From assembly GCF_937870815.1 (NCBI RefSeq), contig NZ_CALMZS010000185.1:1-62791 (forward strand): a stretch of DNA of 62,791 bases, given 5' to 3'. Origin of the DNA: an uncultured Brevundimonas sp. Lineage in GTDB: Bacteria; Pseudomonadota; Alphaproteobacteria; Caulobacterales; Caulobacteraceae. Numbering within the stretch: position 1 is the first letter of the stretch; each line of letters begins with the position of its first letter. Both the position numbers and the translations under genes were made by a program. Of this stretch, positions 9,518 to 18,322 are shown in pieces. The notes under the pieces were generated by a model that saw only the letters and a list, made by a program, of their open reading frames with translations, was not told the origin of the DNA and did not search any database.

Positions 9518-10297
9518 ATGACTGCGTCCCGCGCGGACCCCGACGGCGCCAAGGCTCTTGCCCGCGGCCTGGCGCTGCTTCGGCTCGTCCTCGTCGACAG
9601 GGGCCGGACGAGGCTCGCCGAACTCGCCGCCGGTCTGGGTCTGCCGCGAACCACGATGTATCGGCTCGTCGCCGAACTGCAGCGACAGGGACTGGTGATC
9701 CGCGTGGCGCGCGGACGCTACGACATCGGCCTCGCCCTCGCGGACCCTGATCCGGCGATCACGCGAAACGGCCAGCTCGCCCGGGTCGCGAGAGAGCCGT
9801 TGAAGCGTCTGGTGGGACGGATCGGCCTCACGGCCCACCTCGGCGTGTTCGAGAACGACATGGTGACCTATCTGGTCAAGTCGCCCTCGCCCGATCCGGC
9901 CGCGCGGTTCACGCGCGAGGGGGGGCAATTGGAGGCCTATTGCTCCGGCGTCGGAAAAGTCCTTCTCGCCGCCCTGCCCGATGCCGCCTTGGCGGCCTAC
10001 CTCGCCGCCGGCCCCTTCGTACCCTTTACCCACCGCACGATCACCGAGTTGGACGCCCTCGCGGCCTGCCTCGACCAGGTCCGGCGCCAGGGCTGGGCGA
10101 TCGACGACGAGGAAGCCGCCGATGGCCTGCGCTGCCTGGCCGTCCCGCTCACGCTGTCCGGCGGCGCGCCGATCGCCGCGATATCCGCCTCGATGGCCGC
10201 GGACCCGGACCCGCGCCGGGACGCGGCGGTGCTGTCCGCGCTTCGCGCCTGCGCCGACGAGATCGCCTCAGCCCTGGGAAGCGCGCCGTCTGCGTGA
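9518..10297 (+). CDS. IclR-family transcriptional regulator
   Basis: A protein of about 259 residues. The N-terminal winged helix-turn-helix (LARGLALLRLV, then LAELAAGLGLPRTTMYRLVAELQRQGLV) precedes a C-terminal IclR effector domain with the typical YCSGVGKVLLAALP segment. IclR proteins often control aromatic catabolism. It lies divergently from xylJQK, so local control of the lower pathway is likely. Several start codons are possible; the ATG at 9518 follows a GGTGGAA sequence, while 9509 or upstream alternatives cannot be excluded. This is not the XylR/XylS pair that controls classical TOL operons. Confidence 0.85.
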   Translation: MTASRADPDGAKALARGLALLRLVLVDRGRTRLAELAAGLGLPRTTMYRLVAELQRQGLVIRVARGRYDIGLALADPDPAITRNGQLARVAREPLKRLVGRIGLTAHLGVFENDMVTYLVKSPSPDPAARFTREGGQLEAYCSGVGKVLLAALPDAALAAYLAAGPFVPFTHRTITELDALAACLDQVRRQGWAIDDEEAADGLRCLAVPLTLSGGAPIAAISASMAADPDPRRDAAVLSALRACADEIASALGSAPSA

Positions 10298-10363
10298 GAA
10301 AGGCCGCGCGGCGCAGCGGCGATCCCTGTAGAATCCCGACAGCACGTCATCCGGATCACCCTC

Positions 10364-10987
10364 ATGCCCACGTCTCCCAATGCCGGCGGCGCCGGCGCGG
10401 CGCCCCTGAACGTCCGCGTCTACTGGAATTTCCGCAGCCCCTACTGCTACCTGGCGTCCCATCGCATGTGGGAGGTGCTGGACCGGCGGGGGGCGCGGCT
10501 GGACTGGCGCCCCTTGTCGGGCTGGGACGGCCGGTCGCCGCCCGAGCGGGCCAGGTCCCGGATTCCGCTGGTCCGCCAGGACGTCGCCCGCTGGGCCGAG
10601 CGCATGAATCTGCCGTTCAGCCCGCCGCCCGCCACGACCGACCCGAGCCGCGCCGCCGCCGGTTCCGTGATCGCCGAGGCGCGTGGCCTGCTTCGGAATT
10701 ATGTGATCGCGGTCATGGACGCGGAATGGGGCCATGGGCGCGACATCGGCGACGTGGATGTCCTGGCCGCGATCGCGGACACGGTCGGAATCGACCGGAT
10801 CGCCCTTGAAGCCGCCCATGAAAACCCGGCCATACGCGCGCGGCTCGACGGACACTGGCGGGACGCCCAGTCGGAGGGCGTCTTCGGCGTGCCCACTTTC
10901 GGCGTCGGCGACCAGCTGTTCTGGGGCAATGATCGGCTGGACTTTCTGGACGACCACCTCCGCGAGCGAGGGGCGGATGGAGGCTGA
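10364..10987 (+). CDS. nahD: 2-hydroxychromene-2-carboxylate isomerase-like protein (DsbA/GST-kappa fold)
   Basis: A 207-residue protein of the DsbA-like, kappa-class glutathione transferase family. NFRSPYCYLA near residue 25 holds the Ser that activates glutathione in NahD-type isomerases, and GVFGVPTFGVGDQLFWGNDRLDFL is the conserved C-terminal signature. In the naphthalene pathway NahD isomerises 2-hydroxychromene-2-carboxylate. No naphthalene-specific partner (NahC, NahE) is visible here, so the substrate may differ. It is transcribed with iclR, 66 bp downstream, and against the catabolic operon. Confidence 0.75.
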   Translation: MPTSPNAGGAGAAPLNVRVYWNFRSPYCYLASHRMWEVLDRRGARLDWRPLSGWDGRSPPERARSRIPLVRQDVARWAERMNLPFSPPPATTDPSRAAAGSVIAEARGLLRNYVIAVMDAEWGHGRDIGDVDVLAAIADTVGIDRIALEAAHENPAIRARLDGHWRDAQSEGVFGVPTFGVGDQLFWGNDRLDFLDDHLRERGADGG

Positions 10988-11011
10988 CATGCCACGCCGC
11001 CGCCATGGCGC

Positions 11012-11815
11012 TCATGCAGGGCTTCCGGCGGTCGTGAACTGGACCGACCCGAGCCCCTCGACATCAAGGCGGATGGTCCGGCCCGGCGAGAGCGGCTCCG
11101 CGGCCGTGGCGCCGCCCGCCAGGACGATCCATCCCGGCTCGAGGCGCAGGCCGGACTGTTCCACGAGGCGGGCGCCCGCCGCGAGACTGTCCAAGGGATG
11201 GCCCAGGATGTCGCTCGACGATCCGGTCCGAACGGTCAGGCCGTCGATGCTCATCGTCATCAGCCGATCCGCGACCTCAAGGGTGGGCGCCCGCCATTCG
11301 CCGAGCACATATCGCGCGCTGCTCGCATTGTCGGCGATGACGTCGGCCAGGTCGAACCTGAAATTCTCATAGCGGCTGTCGATGATCTCCAGAGCGGGAC
11401 AGACCGCCTCGATAGCCGCCAGGGCCTCCTCCCGGGTCGCCGGCCCCGACAGGGCATGCTTCATCAGGAAGGCCACCTCGGGCTCGACCCGGGGATGGAT
11501 CAGTCCGGCAAGATCGACGACGTCGCCGTTACGAACCGTCATCGCGTCGGTCAATCGCCCCCACACGACATCAGACACGCCCATCTGCGCCATTTTCGCC
11601 AGGCTGGTCAGGCCCATCTTGATCCCGACCAGACGCTCGCCACGGTCGATCCGGCGCTGGATGGACATCGCCTGGACCGCATAGGCGTCCTCCACCGACA
11701 ATGTGCGCGTCCCGGACACCTGGGGCGTCGCCCGGCCGTGCCGGGCGGCCGCGTCGAGCGTTTGGGCGATCTGGTCCAGGGGCATGGAGCCTTGCGGATC
11801 GGGGATATGAATCAT
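11012..11815 (-). CDS. xylI: 4-oxalocrotonate decarboxylase
   Basis: A 267-residue member of the hydratase/decarboxylase family. GIKMGLTSLAKMAQMGV near residue 88 is closer to XylI/DmpH decarboxylases than to XylJ hydratases. The metal-binding run HPRVEPEVAF and the EIIDSRYENF and GHPLDSLAAG motifs are present. It decarboxylates 2-oxohex-3-enedioate to 2-hydroxypenta-2,4-dienoate in the dehydrogenase branch of meta-cleavage, in complex with the XylJ hydratase. It is separated from xylJ by the oppositely oriented iclR and nahD-like genes. The neighbouring xylG supplies the branch; the tautomerase gene (xylH) that should sit between them functionally is not seen. Confidence 0.85.
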   Translation of the reverse strand: MIHIPDPQGSMPLDQIAQTLDAAARHGRATPQVSGTRTLSVEDAYAVQAMSIQRRIDRGERLVGIKMGLTSLAKMAQMGVSDVVWGRLTDAMTVRNGDVVDLAGLIHPRVEPEVAFLMKHALSGPATREEALAAIEAVCPALEIIDSRYENFRFDLADVIADNASSARYVLGEWRAPTLEVADRLMTMSIDGLTVRTGSSSDILGHPLDSLAAGARLVEQSGLRLEPGWIVLAGGATAAEPLSPGRTIRLDVEGLGSVQFTTAGSPA

Positions 11816-11930
11816 GGCGATCGACTCCGGCGGCCGTCAGGGTGGGACTGGGGCGTCGCCGGGCCGGATCCTCGCCCGCGCCGCGCGGCCGCCGGACGGC
11901 CCCAAGCTGTCGCGCCGCGCGATTCGCGCG

Positions 11931-13415
11931 TCATGAGGCGAAGGCGGGCGCGACCCCGTTCTTGATGCAGATGTTGGTCAGTTCCGTGTAAAATTCGAGG
12001 CTGTGGACGCCGCCCTCGCGGCCGACGCCAGACATCTTGGTCCCGCCGAAAGGGGTGCGCAGGTCTCGCAGGAACCAGGCATTGACCCAGACGACGCCCG
12101 CCTCGATCGCGGCCGACAGACGCAATCCTCGCGACAGGTTCTCGGTCCAGATCGAACAGGCGAGACCGTATTCTGTGTCATTGGCCCGCCGAACCACCTC
12201 TTCTTCGGTGTCGAAGGGGGAGACGTGGCAGCAAGGCCCGAAAATCTCTTCGGTCATCACGGCGCAGTCGTCGTCCAGGCCGGACCATACGGTGGGCTCG
12301 ATCCAGGCTCCGCCCGCCAGATGCGCAGGCATCTCCGGCACGCCGCCGCCGGCGTGGATGGTGGCCCCGAGGCCGCGCGCCTGTCGATAATAGCCCAACA
12401 CCTTCTCCCGGTGTTCAAGGCTGATCAGCGGCCCCATCTGGACGTCTTCCTCGGGGGGGCCGATCCTCAACGCCCGGGCCCGTTGGGACAATCGTTCGAC
12501 GAAGACGTCGAAGACGGGCCGTTCGACGAAGACTCTCTCCGTGCCCAGGCAGACCTGGCCTGCGTTCTCGAACGCGGAACGGACGACCCCGTCCACTGCG
12601 GCGGACAGGTCGCAGTCGGCGAAGACCACCGCCGGGTTCTTGCCGCCCAGTTCCAGACTGACCGGGCGAACCCGGCTCGATCCCGCGGCCATTATCGCCG
12701 CGCCGGTCCGGGTTTCTCCGGTGAAGGTGATGGCGTCGACGCCGGTGTGGCGACTCAGGAATTCTCCCGCGGCGTCCTGACCGAAACCGTGGACGACGTT
12801 GAAGACGCCGGGCGGGACCCCCGCCGCCGCCATGACCTCCGCGAGAAGGTTGGCGGTGGAGGGGGTTTCCTCCGAGGGTTTGACGACCACGGCGTTGCCG
12901 CTGGCGAGGGCCGGCCCGACCTTCCAGGTCATGAGCAGGAGCGGCAGGTTCCACGGACAGATGATGCCGATCACGCCCCTTGGCTTTCGGATCGCATAGT
13001 TCAGGGCGCCCTGTCCGTCCGGCGTGGCCATCTGGAAAGATTCGCAGCTGATCGTTTTGACCAGGTCCGCGAACACCCGGAAGTTGGCGGCGCCTCGGGG
13101 AATGTCGAGATGGCTCGCCAAGCTTCTGGGTTTGCCCGTGTCGGCGCACTCCGCGGCCACGAATTCATCGAACCGGGCCATGATCCCGTCGGCGACGCGA
13201 TGGAGGATGGCCCCGCGCTGTTCGGCCGACAGGCGACGCCAGTCACCCTTGGCCGCCGCGCGCGCCGACTGGACGGCGGCGTCGACGTCCGCCTCTCCCG
13301 CCGCCGAAACGCGGCAGATGACCGTCCCATCGACGGGAGAGACATTGTCGAACACGCCTCCGGAACCACTCACCCATTCTCCGGCGATGAAATTAAGCAA
13401 GGTCCGGGCGGTCAT
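11931..13415 (-). CDS. xylG: 2-hydroxymuconic semialdehyde dehydrogenase
   Basis: A 494-residue NAD-dependent aldehyde dehydrogenase of the XylG/DmpC group. It oxidises 2-hydroxymuconic semialdehyde to 4-oxalocrotonate (2-hydroxymuconate). The cofactor segment ICPWNLPLL, the general base Glu in LELGGKNP and the catalytic Cys in ENAGQVCLGTERV are intact. The ATG at 13415 is preferred over a TTG two codons upstream because GGAG lies 6 nt before it. The gene lies between xylI and the FadL channel gene, in a catabolic order. Confidence 0.9.
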   Translation of the reverse strand: MTARTLLNFIAGEWVSGSGGVFDNVSPVDGTVICRVSAAGEADVDAAVQSARAAAKGDWRRLSAEQRGAILHRVADGIMARFDEFVAAECADTGKPRSLASHLDIPRGAANFRVFADLVKTISCESFQMATPDGQGALNYAIRKPRGVIGIICPWNLPLLLMTWKVGPALASGNAVVVKPSEETPSTANLLAEVMAAAGVPPGVFNVVHGFGQDAAGEFLSRHTGVDAITFTGETRTGAAIMAAGSSRVRPVSLELGGKNPAVVFADCDLSAAVDGVVRSAFENAGQVCLGTERVFVERPVFDVFVERLSQRARALRIGPPEEDVQMGPLISLEHREKVLGYYRQARGLGATIHAGGGVPEMPAHLAGGAWIEPTVWSGLDDDCAVMTEEIFGPCCHVSPFDTEEEVVRRANDTEYGLACSIWTENLSRGLRLSAAIEAGVVWVNAWFLRDLRTPFGGTKMSGVGREGGVHSLEFYTELTNICIKNGVAPAFAS

Positions 13416-13482
13416 GGACAACTCCAGTGAGGCGTGCAGAAGACCGCTCGCCGCGATCCCGGATCCCGCCGATCATCGACTA

Positions 13483-14865
13483 TCAGATGGCGCCGAACCG
13501 GATCGTATAGGACACGGCGACATTGTTCTGGGAGTGCGACACCGACAACGGCTCTATCGCATTGGGCGGCCCGCTGTTGGACATCGTCTCCTCGAACGCA
13601 TGGGTATAGGAGAGGTCGAGGCTGGATCGCCCGTCGATCGCATAGCCGACGCCGAACGAGGCATGCCTGGTCGGAATGGCCGGGACGATGGCGAAGAGCT
13701 GTTCATCCTGCAGCGCCTGGTTGGCCACTCGCCCGCCGGCCCTCAGCGACCAGGGACCGGAGACATATTCGACCCCCACGCCCAGGATGGTCTGATCGTC
13801 GTAGGTCTGCGGCAGGGCCACCGACAGATCCGCGCCGGCGGCCGTGGTGAAGCCGACGTTCAGATCCTTCATGGCGTCGGACCAGAACACGCGCGACAGA
13901 TCGGCCGACACCGTCAGGCGGTCGTTGATCCGGTGCGCGACGCCGATCGTCGCCGTGGCGGGCATCTGGAAGTCCCGCAACAGCAGTTCGCCCTGCAGCG
14001 GCACCTGGCCGGCCAGAAGATCGACCGCCGTGACGGTGGCCGACCCGCTGAGGTCGTCGAGCGCGGTCTTGAAGGTATAGGAGGCGCCGAGGGTCGTGGC
14101 CGGGGTGGCGCGATACACGAGCCCCACCCGTCCGCCCAGACCCCAGGCGTCGATCCCGCCGGAAACCGGACCGTCGGCGACCGTGCCGATATGGACCGCG
14201 TCCAGCGCCGGAAGGGTTCCCAGCACGGGCAGCAACGTCCCTTGCACACGGTTCTGGCCAATCAGGGCCCCGACCTGGTTGGCGCCCAGCAGCAGGTTCA
14301 GGTTGAGGCCGGCCCACACCGGATCGAGGCTGGCGCCGATGGACAGCTTGTCCGTCACGTCGAAACTGGCCGAGATCGGAATGTCGAGGACCAGAAGCCT
14401 GGCGGAGTTTTCAAGGCCCGTCGGCGTCCCCGAGGCGCCGTCCGAGAGAAAGGAGTCCGAGCCGTAATTAACCCCCAGACCGCCCTGGCCGAAGGCCCCG
14501 ATGCCAAAGGACCAACGCTCCCCGCGCCAGACGTAGCCGACCTCCGGAATGAAATAGGGGCCGTTGTTGGCGCCGCCATCCCTGGATTCGATATATTCGT
14601 TCGAAGCCCGGCCATCGGCCGCGATGTCCGCGGTGATGATGTCCAGGCCGCCCGAGAAGAGCGAGCCTCGCGCGCCGAGAGACATGGTGGCCGGGTTCAG
14701 CATCAGGCCGGCGGGCCCGACGTCGAAGGCCACCCCTGTGCCTCCCATGGCCCTGGACTTGGCGCCGCGCCCCTCGAGAATGAACACGTCGGTGGCGAAG
14801 GCGGTATTGCAGACGAGCGCCGAGCCCAGGCCCATGGCCGTCGCCAGCAGATGAATCCTTGACAT
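13483..14865 (-). CDS. FadL/OmpP1-family outer membrane hydrocarbon channel (XylN/TodX-like)
   Basis: A 460-residue outer membrane beta-barrel. A signal peptide (MSRIHLLATAMGLGSALVCNTAFA) leads into the FadL-type hatch segment GAKSRAMGGTGVAF-D-GPAGLMLNPA. The C-terminus ends in an aromatic-rich strand with a final Ile-containing barrel sequence. Relatives in toluene and xylene clusters (XylN, TodX, TbuX) admit hydrophobic aromatics. The ATG at 14865 follows the strong Shine-Dalgarno AGGGGAGGA. Placement just after xylB supports substrate uptake for the upper pathway. Confidence 0.85.
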   Translation of the reverse strand: MSRIHLLATAMGLGSALVCNTAFATDVFILEGRGAKSRAMGGTGVAFDVGPAGLMLNPATMSLGARGSLFSGGLDIITADIAADGRASNEYIESRDGGANNGPYFIPEVGYVWRGERWSFGIGAFGQGGLGVNYGSDSFLSDGASGTPTGLENSARLLVLDIPISASFDVTDKLSIGASLDPVWAGLNLNLLLGANQVGALIGQNRVQGTLLPVLGTLPALDAVHIGTVADGPVSGGIDAWGLGGRVGLVYRATPATTLGASYTFKTALDDLSGSATVTAVDLLAGQVPLQGELLLRDFQMPATATIGVAHRINDRLTVSADLSRVFWSDAMKDLNVGFTTAAGADLSVALPQTYDDQTILGVGVEYVSGPWSLRAGGRVANQALQDEQLFAIVPAIPTRHASFGVGYAIDGRSSLDLSYTHAFEETMSNSGPPNAIEPLSVSHSQNNVAVSYTIRFGAI

Positions 14866-14897
14866 CACAGTCCTCCCCTTTGTTGTGGTTTTGATGC

Positions 14898-14924
14898 CCG
14901 CCGCCGGGATCAACCCGGCGGCGG
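14898..14924. other. Intercistronic hairpin between xylB and the FadL gene
   Basis: A perfect 11-bp GC-only stem (14898-14908 with 14914-14924) closes a 5-nt loop. On the operon strand no U tract follows, so it is more likely an mRNA-stabilising or processing structure, or a partial terminator that lowers expression of the channel gene. Confidence 0.55.
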
Positions 14925-14945
14925 TCTTGCTTCGTCGGAACCCGG

Positions 14946-16049
14946 CTAGGCCGGCATTCTCAGAACCGGCTTCAACGTGCCCCCGGCTTCGGAATCGGCC
15001 GCCGCCTGATTGATCTGATCGAACTCGTAGAACCTGATCAGCTTGTCGAAGGGAAATTTGCCCTGCTGGTAGAGGGCGATCAGCCGAGGGATGAAAATCT
15101 CTGAGTTCGCCTGGCCTTCGACGATGCCCCTGAGCTTTCGGTTGAACAGCAGGAAGTTGATATCCACCGGAAGCGTGGCGCCCATGGGCGGCGCGCCGAC
15201 GATGCCGATCTCGCCGCCTATGCTCGAACTGGCGATCGCCTGACCGAGGACGGCGGGAATGCCGCTCGTCTCCAGGGCGTAGGCGACTCCGCCCGGACAG
15301 ATTTTGGCGATTTCCGCCACCGGATCGCTGGTCCCGGCGTTGATCACATGGGTGGCCCCGAACTCGGTGGCGAGGGCCAGCCGGTTCTCCTTTACGTCGA
15401 CCGCGATAATCGTGGTGCAGCCGGCGATCACCGCGGCCATCACGGCCGAGAGGCCCACCGCGCCCGCGCCGAAGATCGCGATGGTCGATCCGGCGGAGGG
15501 GTTGAGCGCGTTCAGCACCGATCCCGCGCCGGTCTGGATGCCGCAGCCCAGCGGCCCGAGAATTTCGAGCGGCACGTCCTTGCTGACCTTGATGGTGTTC
15601 CGCTCGTAGGACAGCGCATGGGTGGCGAAGGAGGACTGGCCGAAGAAGCTCGCGCTCAACTCGCCGCCGTCATGGTCGTGAATGGTGCATTCGCCCCCCA
15701 CGCCGCGGCCCATGAAGTTCGGCACGAACGAGTTCGCGCAACTGGTCGGGTCGCCGGAAACGCAAGCCTCGCATCGACCACAGGTATAGAAGGTCAGCAC
15801 CACATGGTCGCCCGGCGCGACCTTGGTGACCGAGCGGCCGACCTTCTCGACCACGCCCGCGCCTTCATGGCCGAACACCATCGGCAGCGGCACGGGATAG
15901 TGCTGATCCCGGCAGATCAGGTCGGTATGGCAGAGTCCGGTGGCGACCAGCTTGACCAGGATCTGGTCGTCGGCCGGTTCGTTCAGCCTGGCGTCTTCGA
16001 GCACGAAGGGTCCGCCCGATTGGCGCACGACAGCGGCTTGGATGTCCAT
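14946..16049 (-). CDS. xylB: Benzyl alcohol dehydrogenase
   Basis: A 367-residue zinc-dependent medium-chain alcohol dehydrogenase, the same size as TOL XylB. It oxidises benzyl alcohols to benzaldehydes with NAD. Catalytic zinc ligands are in GLCHTDLI and GHEGAGVV, the structural zinc Cys set is in [15 protein letters not shown], and the Rossmann motif is [11 protein letters not shown]. The frame is open upstream to 16328, but the ATG at 16049 (MDIQAAVV) has a GGGAAG Shine-Dalgarno and matches the family. It lies directly downstream of xylA. Confidence 0.9.
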   Translation of the reverse strand: MDIQAAVVRQSGGPFVLEDARLNEPADDQILVKLVATGLCHTDLICRDQHYPVPLPMVFGHEGAGVVEKVGRSVTKVAPGDHVVLTFYTCGRCEACVSGDPTSCANSFVPNFMGRGVGGECTIHDHDGGELSASFFGQSSFATHALSYERNTIKVSKDVPLEILGPLGCGIQTGAGSVLNALNPSAGSTIAIFGAGAVGLSAVMAAVIAGCTTIIAVDVKENRLALATEFGATHVINAGTSDPVAEIAKICPGGVAYALETSGIPAVLGQAIASSSIGGEIGIVGAPPMGATLPVDINFLLFNRKLRGIVEGQANSEIFIPRLIALYQQGKFPFDKLIRFYEFDQINQAAADSEAGGTLKPVLRMPA

Positions 16050-16078
16050 GTGAGTCTTCCCTGTGTGGTTGTGAGTTT

Positions 16079-17122
16079 CTAGGCCGCCGCGGCCTGGCTC
16101 TTGTCGAAGAACCTGTCCGCGAAGATTCGGTCGGGCGTCAGTCCGGCCTTCAACAGAGCCGACTCGGCGGCGTCCACCATGGGCGGCGGGCCGCAGAGAT
16201 AGGCCTGTGCATGGTCGATGTCCGGGATGGTCTGGATATAGTCGGTCACCAATCCTCGCCGGCCGGTCCAGGAGGACTCGGCGGGCTCGGCCGACAGGAT
16301 CGGGGTGAAGGTCAGGTCGGCTTCCCAAGCGTTCCTCAAGGCCTCAAAGGCGTCCAGACCGTAGATGTCGCGTTCGGTCCGCGCCCCGAACAGCACCACG
16401 ACCGGACGTCGCCGCGCTTCCGGGGACGCGCCCTCGAGCATGCATTTGATCGGCGCGAGGCCGCTGCCGCCCGCGATACAGACGATGGGCGCCGCTCCGG
16501 GCTTGAGGCCGAACTGGCCGTAGGGCCCCCGCACCGTCACCGCCTGACCCAGTCTGGACGCGGCGAACAGCCAGCCGGTGAACTGTCCCCCCGGCACCAG
16601 CCGCACATGGAAATACACGCTGGCGTTCGAGGCATGGGGCGGGTTGGCGAAGGAATAACTCCGCGCCGCCGCCACGCCGTCGATCAGCAGCTCGGCGTAC
16701 TGGCCGGGCTGAAACCGGATCGGCTCGTCCAGGTCGACCCTCAGCTCGACGATGTCGTGCGTCAGATGGGCCTGGCTCGCCACCCGGCCGCCGACCTCGA
16801 CGACGGGATGGGTCCGCTCCAGCGCCGTGTCGAGCGTGATCGTCAGATCGGTTCTGGGCAGAGTCTGGCAGGCCAGCCGGTATCCGGCCTGGAACTGCTC
16901 CTGACTCAACCCCATCGCCGAAGAGGTCAGCTCCGAGATCTTGCCGTCATCGAGACGATAGCGGCACGTTCCGCAGGTCCCGACCTTGCAGTCGTGCGGA
17001 AAGCCGACCCCCTGGGCCAGAGCCGCCTCGAGCAAGGTTTTTCCCCGTGCGACCTCGATGACCATACCCTGGCCGGCCACAGAGACGGTCGTCGGAGGCT
17101 TGGATTTGAGAAAACCGAACAC
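16079..17122 (-). CDS. xylA: Xylene monooxygenase electron-transfer subunit
   Basis: A protein of about 347 residues with an N-terminal plant-type 2Fe-2S domain ([13 protein letters not shown] near residue 45, plus a later Cys) fused to an FAD (RSYSFANPP) and NAD ([15 protein letters not shown]) reductase domain. The C-terminal [13 protein letters not shown] segment is characteristic. From memory it aligns with TOL XylA along its whole length. It passes electrons from NADH to XylM. A TTG at 17140 in frame lacks a Shine-Dalgarno; the GTG at 17122 has AGGA about 5 nt upstream and is preferred. The stop of xylM is 27 bp upstream. Confidence 0.9.
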   Translation of the reverse strand: MFGFLKSKPPTTVSVAGQGMVIEVARGKTLLEAALAQGVGFPHDCKVGTCGTCRYRLDDGKISELTSSAMGLSQEQFQAGYRLACQTLPRTDLTITLDTALERTHPVVEVGGRVASQAHLTHDIVELRVDLDEPIRFQPGQYAELLIDGVAAARSYSFANPPHASNASVYFHVRLVPGGQFTGWLFAASRLGQAVTVRGPYGQFGLKPGAAPIVCIAGGSGLAPIKCMLEGASPEARRRPVVVLFGARTERDIYGLDAFEALRNAWEADLTFTPILSAEPAESSWTGRRGLVTDYIQTIPDIDHAQAYLCGPPPMVDAAESALLKAGLTPDRIFADRFFDKSQAAAA

Positions 17123-17149
17123 GGGGATCCTGACAATCAATCGTTGATG

Positions 17150-18259
17150 CTACTCGGCCGGGAGCAGGGACGGCTCATCGATCCACTGCGGCCATCCAGC
17201 CTTGGCGTTGGCCTGCTGCGCCAGCGCCCTTTCACCCGGGCTGGCGAACCGAATATCCCAGTCCTTCAGCTTGGGTTTGGCGATCAGGTTGAACCAGAGC
17301 GGCGGAATCAGGCCGATCGCGAAACACATGAAGAGCGACGGCATCTGGGGCGCCTGGGGCTCGGGGCGGAGCTGGTAGAAGGGGGTATGCCCGTCGAGGT
17401 GGTGGTTGATGTGGTTGGTGATTTCGCAACCGAGCGGACGGACCACGGCCCCCAGATGGTTCCAGGCGTGATGGATTTCGATCGGCGTGCCTTCGACCCG
17501 GATGAGCCCGTAGTGCTGGAAATAGTTGAACCCCTCCACCAGGCCCTTGGCGATGATCATGGCCAGGACGGTGGCGGCCAGGGCCAGGGGTCCCGCCGTC
17601 AGGCCGACGACGGCCGGCAACAGCAGAAGCAGGGCGATCTGCTGATAGGTGCGGTTGCGCAGATCCCATGCCGACCGGCCCTGACGGCGTTGGGTTTCCG
17701 CCTCCTGATGCACGGCGTCGGAATAGGCGCCGACCGTCGCCTGGACGATGAAGGCGTAGATGGTCTGGCCGCGCCGGGGCGTGTCGCTGTCGCGATGGGT
17801 GTCGAGCTCCAGATGGTGGGTCGTCACGTGGGCGATGTCGCGATTGGGGTCGCCGTAGAAGGTCGACAGACCCTGGGCGAGGCGACGCGGGAGCCAGTTC
17901 CGGCGGTGCATCAGTTCATGCGCGACCGGCAGGGTCGGCACCCCGCTGAGCCAGGCGATGCTCAGGACGGAGCCGATGAACTGGGCGGGCGAACTCAGGA
18001 CGATCTGGCCCTGAAGCACCCCGACGATGAAGGCCGCATAGAGCCCGAGCATCAGCGGGAACTGCAGATAAAGCGGAAGATCCGCAGCCAAACCGAAGCG
18101 AATCCGCCGCATCGCCGTGTCCGACGGCAGGATGATGTCCAGCGTCATAAGGACCAGAAAGGTAGAGGCTCCGAGCCAGACCCACGGTCCTCCCATCACA
18201 AACCCGGCGATGCCGGCCGCCGTAACCAATGACGTCACATAGTATCTCAGCGCATCCAT
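17150..18259 (-). CDS. xylM: Xylene monooxygenase hydroxylase subunit
   Basis: A 369-residue membrane di-iron hydroxylase, the same length as TOL XylM. It hydroxylates the methyl group of toluene or xylenes. Histidine boxes HELMHRR, HVTTHH, NYFQHYG and NHINHH are all present, as are several membrane segments. The segment GVPTLPVAHELMHRRNWLPRR is nearly that of XylM. The ATG at 18259 (MDALRYY) follows GGGAGA and matches XylM's MDTLRYY start. It works with XylA, encoded immediately downstream. Confidence 0.94.
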   Translation of the reverse strand: MDALRYYVTSLVTAAGIAGFVMGGPWVWLGASTFLVLMTLDIILPSDTAMRRIRFGLAADLPLYLQFPLMLGLYAAFIVGVLQGQIVLSSPAQFIGSVLSIAWLSGVPTLPVAHELMHRRNWLPRRLAQGLSTFYGDPNRDIAHVTTHHLELDTHRDSDTPRRGQTIYAFIVQATVGAYSDAVHQEAETQRRQGRSAWDLRNRTYQQIALLLLLPAVVGLTAGPLALAATVLAMIIAKGLVEGFNYFQHYGLIRVEGTPIEIHHAWNHLGAVVRPLGCEITNHINHHLDGHTPFYQLRPEPQAPQMPSLFMCFAIGLIPPLWFNLIAKPKLKDWDIRFASPGERALAQQANAKAGWPQWIDEPSLLPAE

Positions 18260-18322
18260 TTTCAAATCTCCCAGGGACCGCCTGCCTGAACGTCGTTCAG
18301 ACAGGTCGATTTTCGACTGTTT

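Noticed and set aside
11816-11930. Possible 4-oxalocrotonate tautomerase gene (xylH) between xylI and xylG
   Set aside because: The 115-bp gap is too short for the usual 62 residues and shows no Pro1-type start in any frame.
16211-18232. Plus-strand open frame spanning xylA and xylM
   Set aside because: It runs antisense across two well-supported genes and has no family features.
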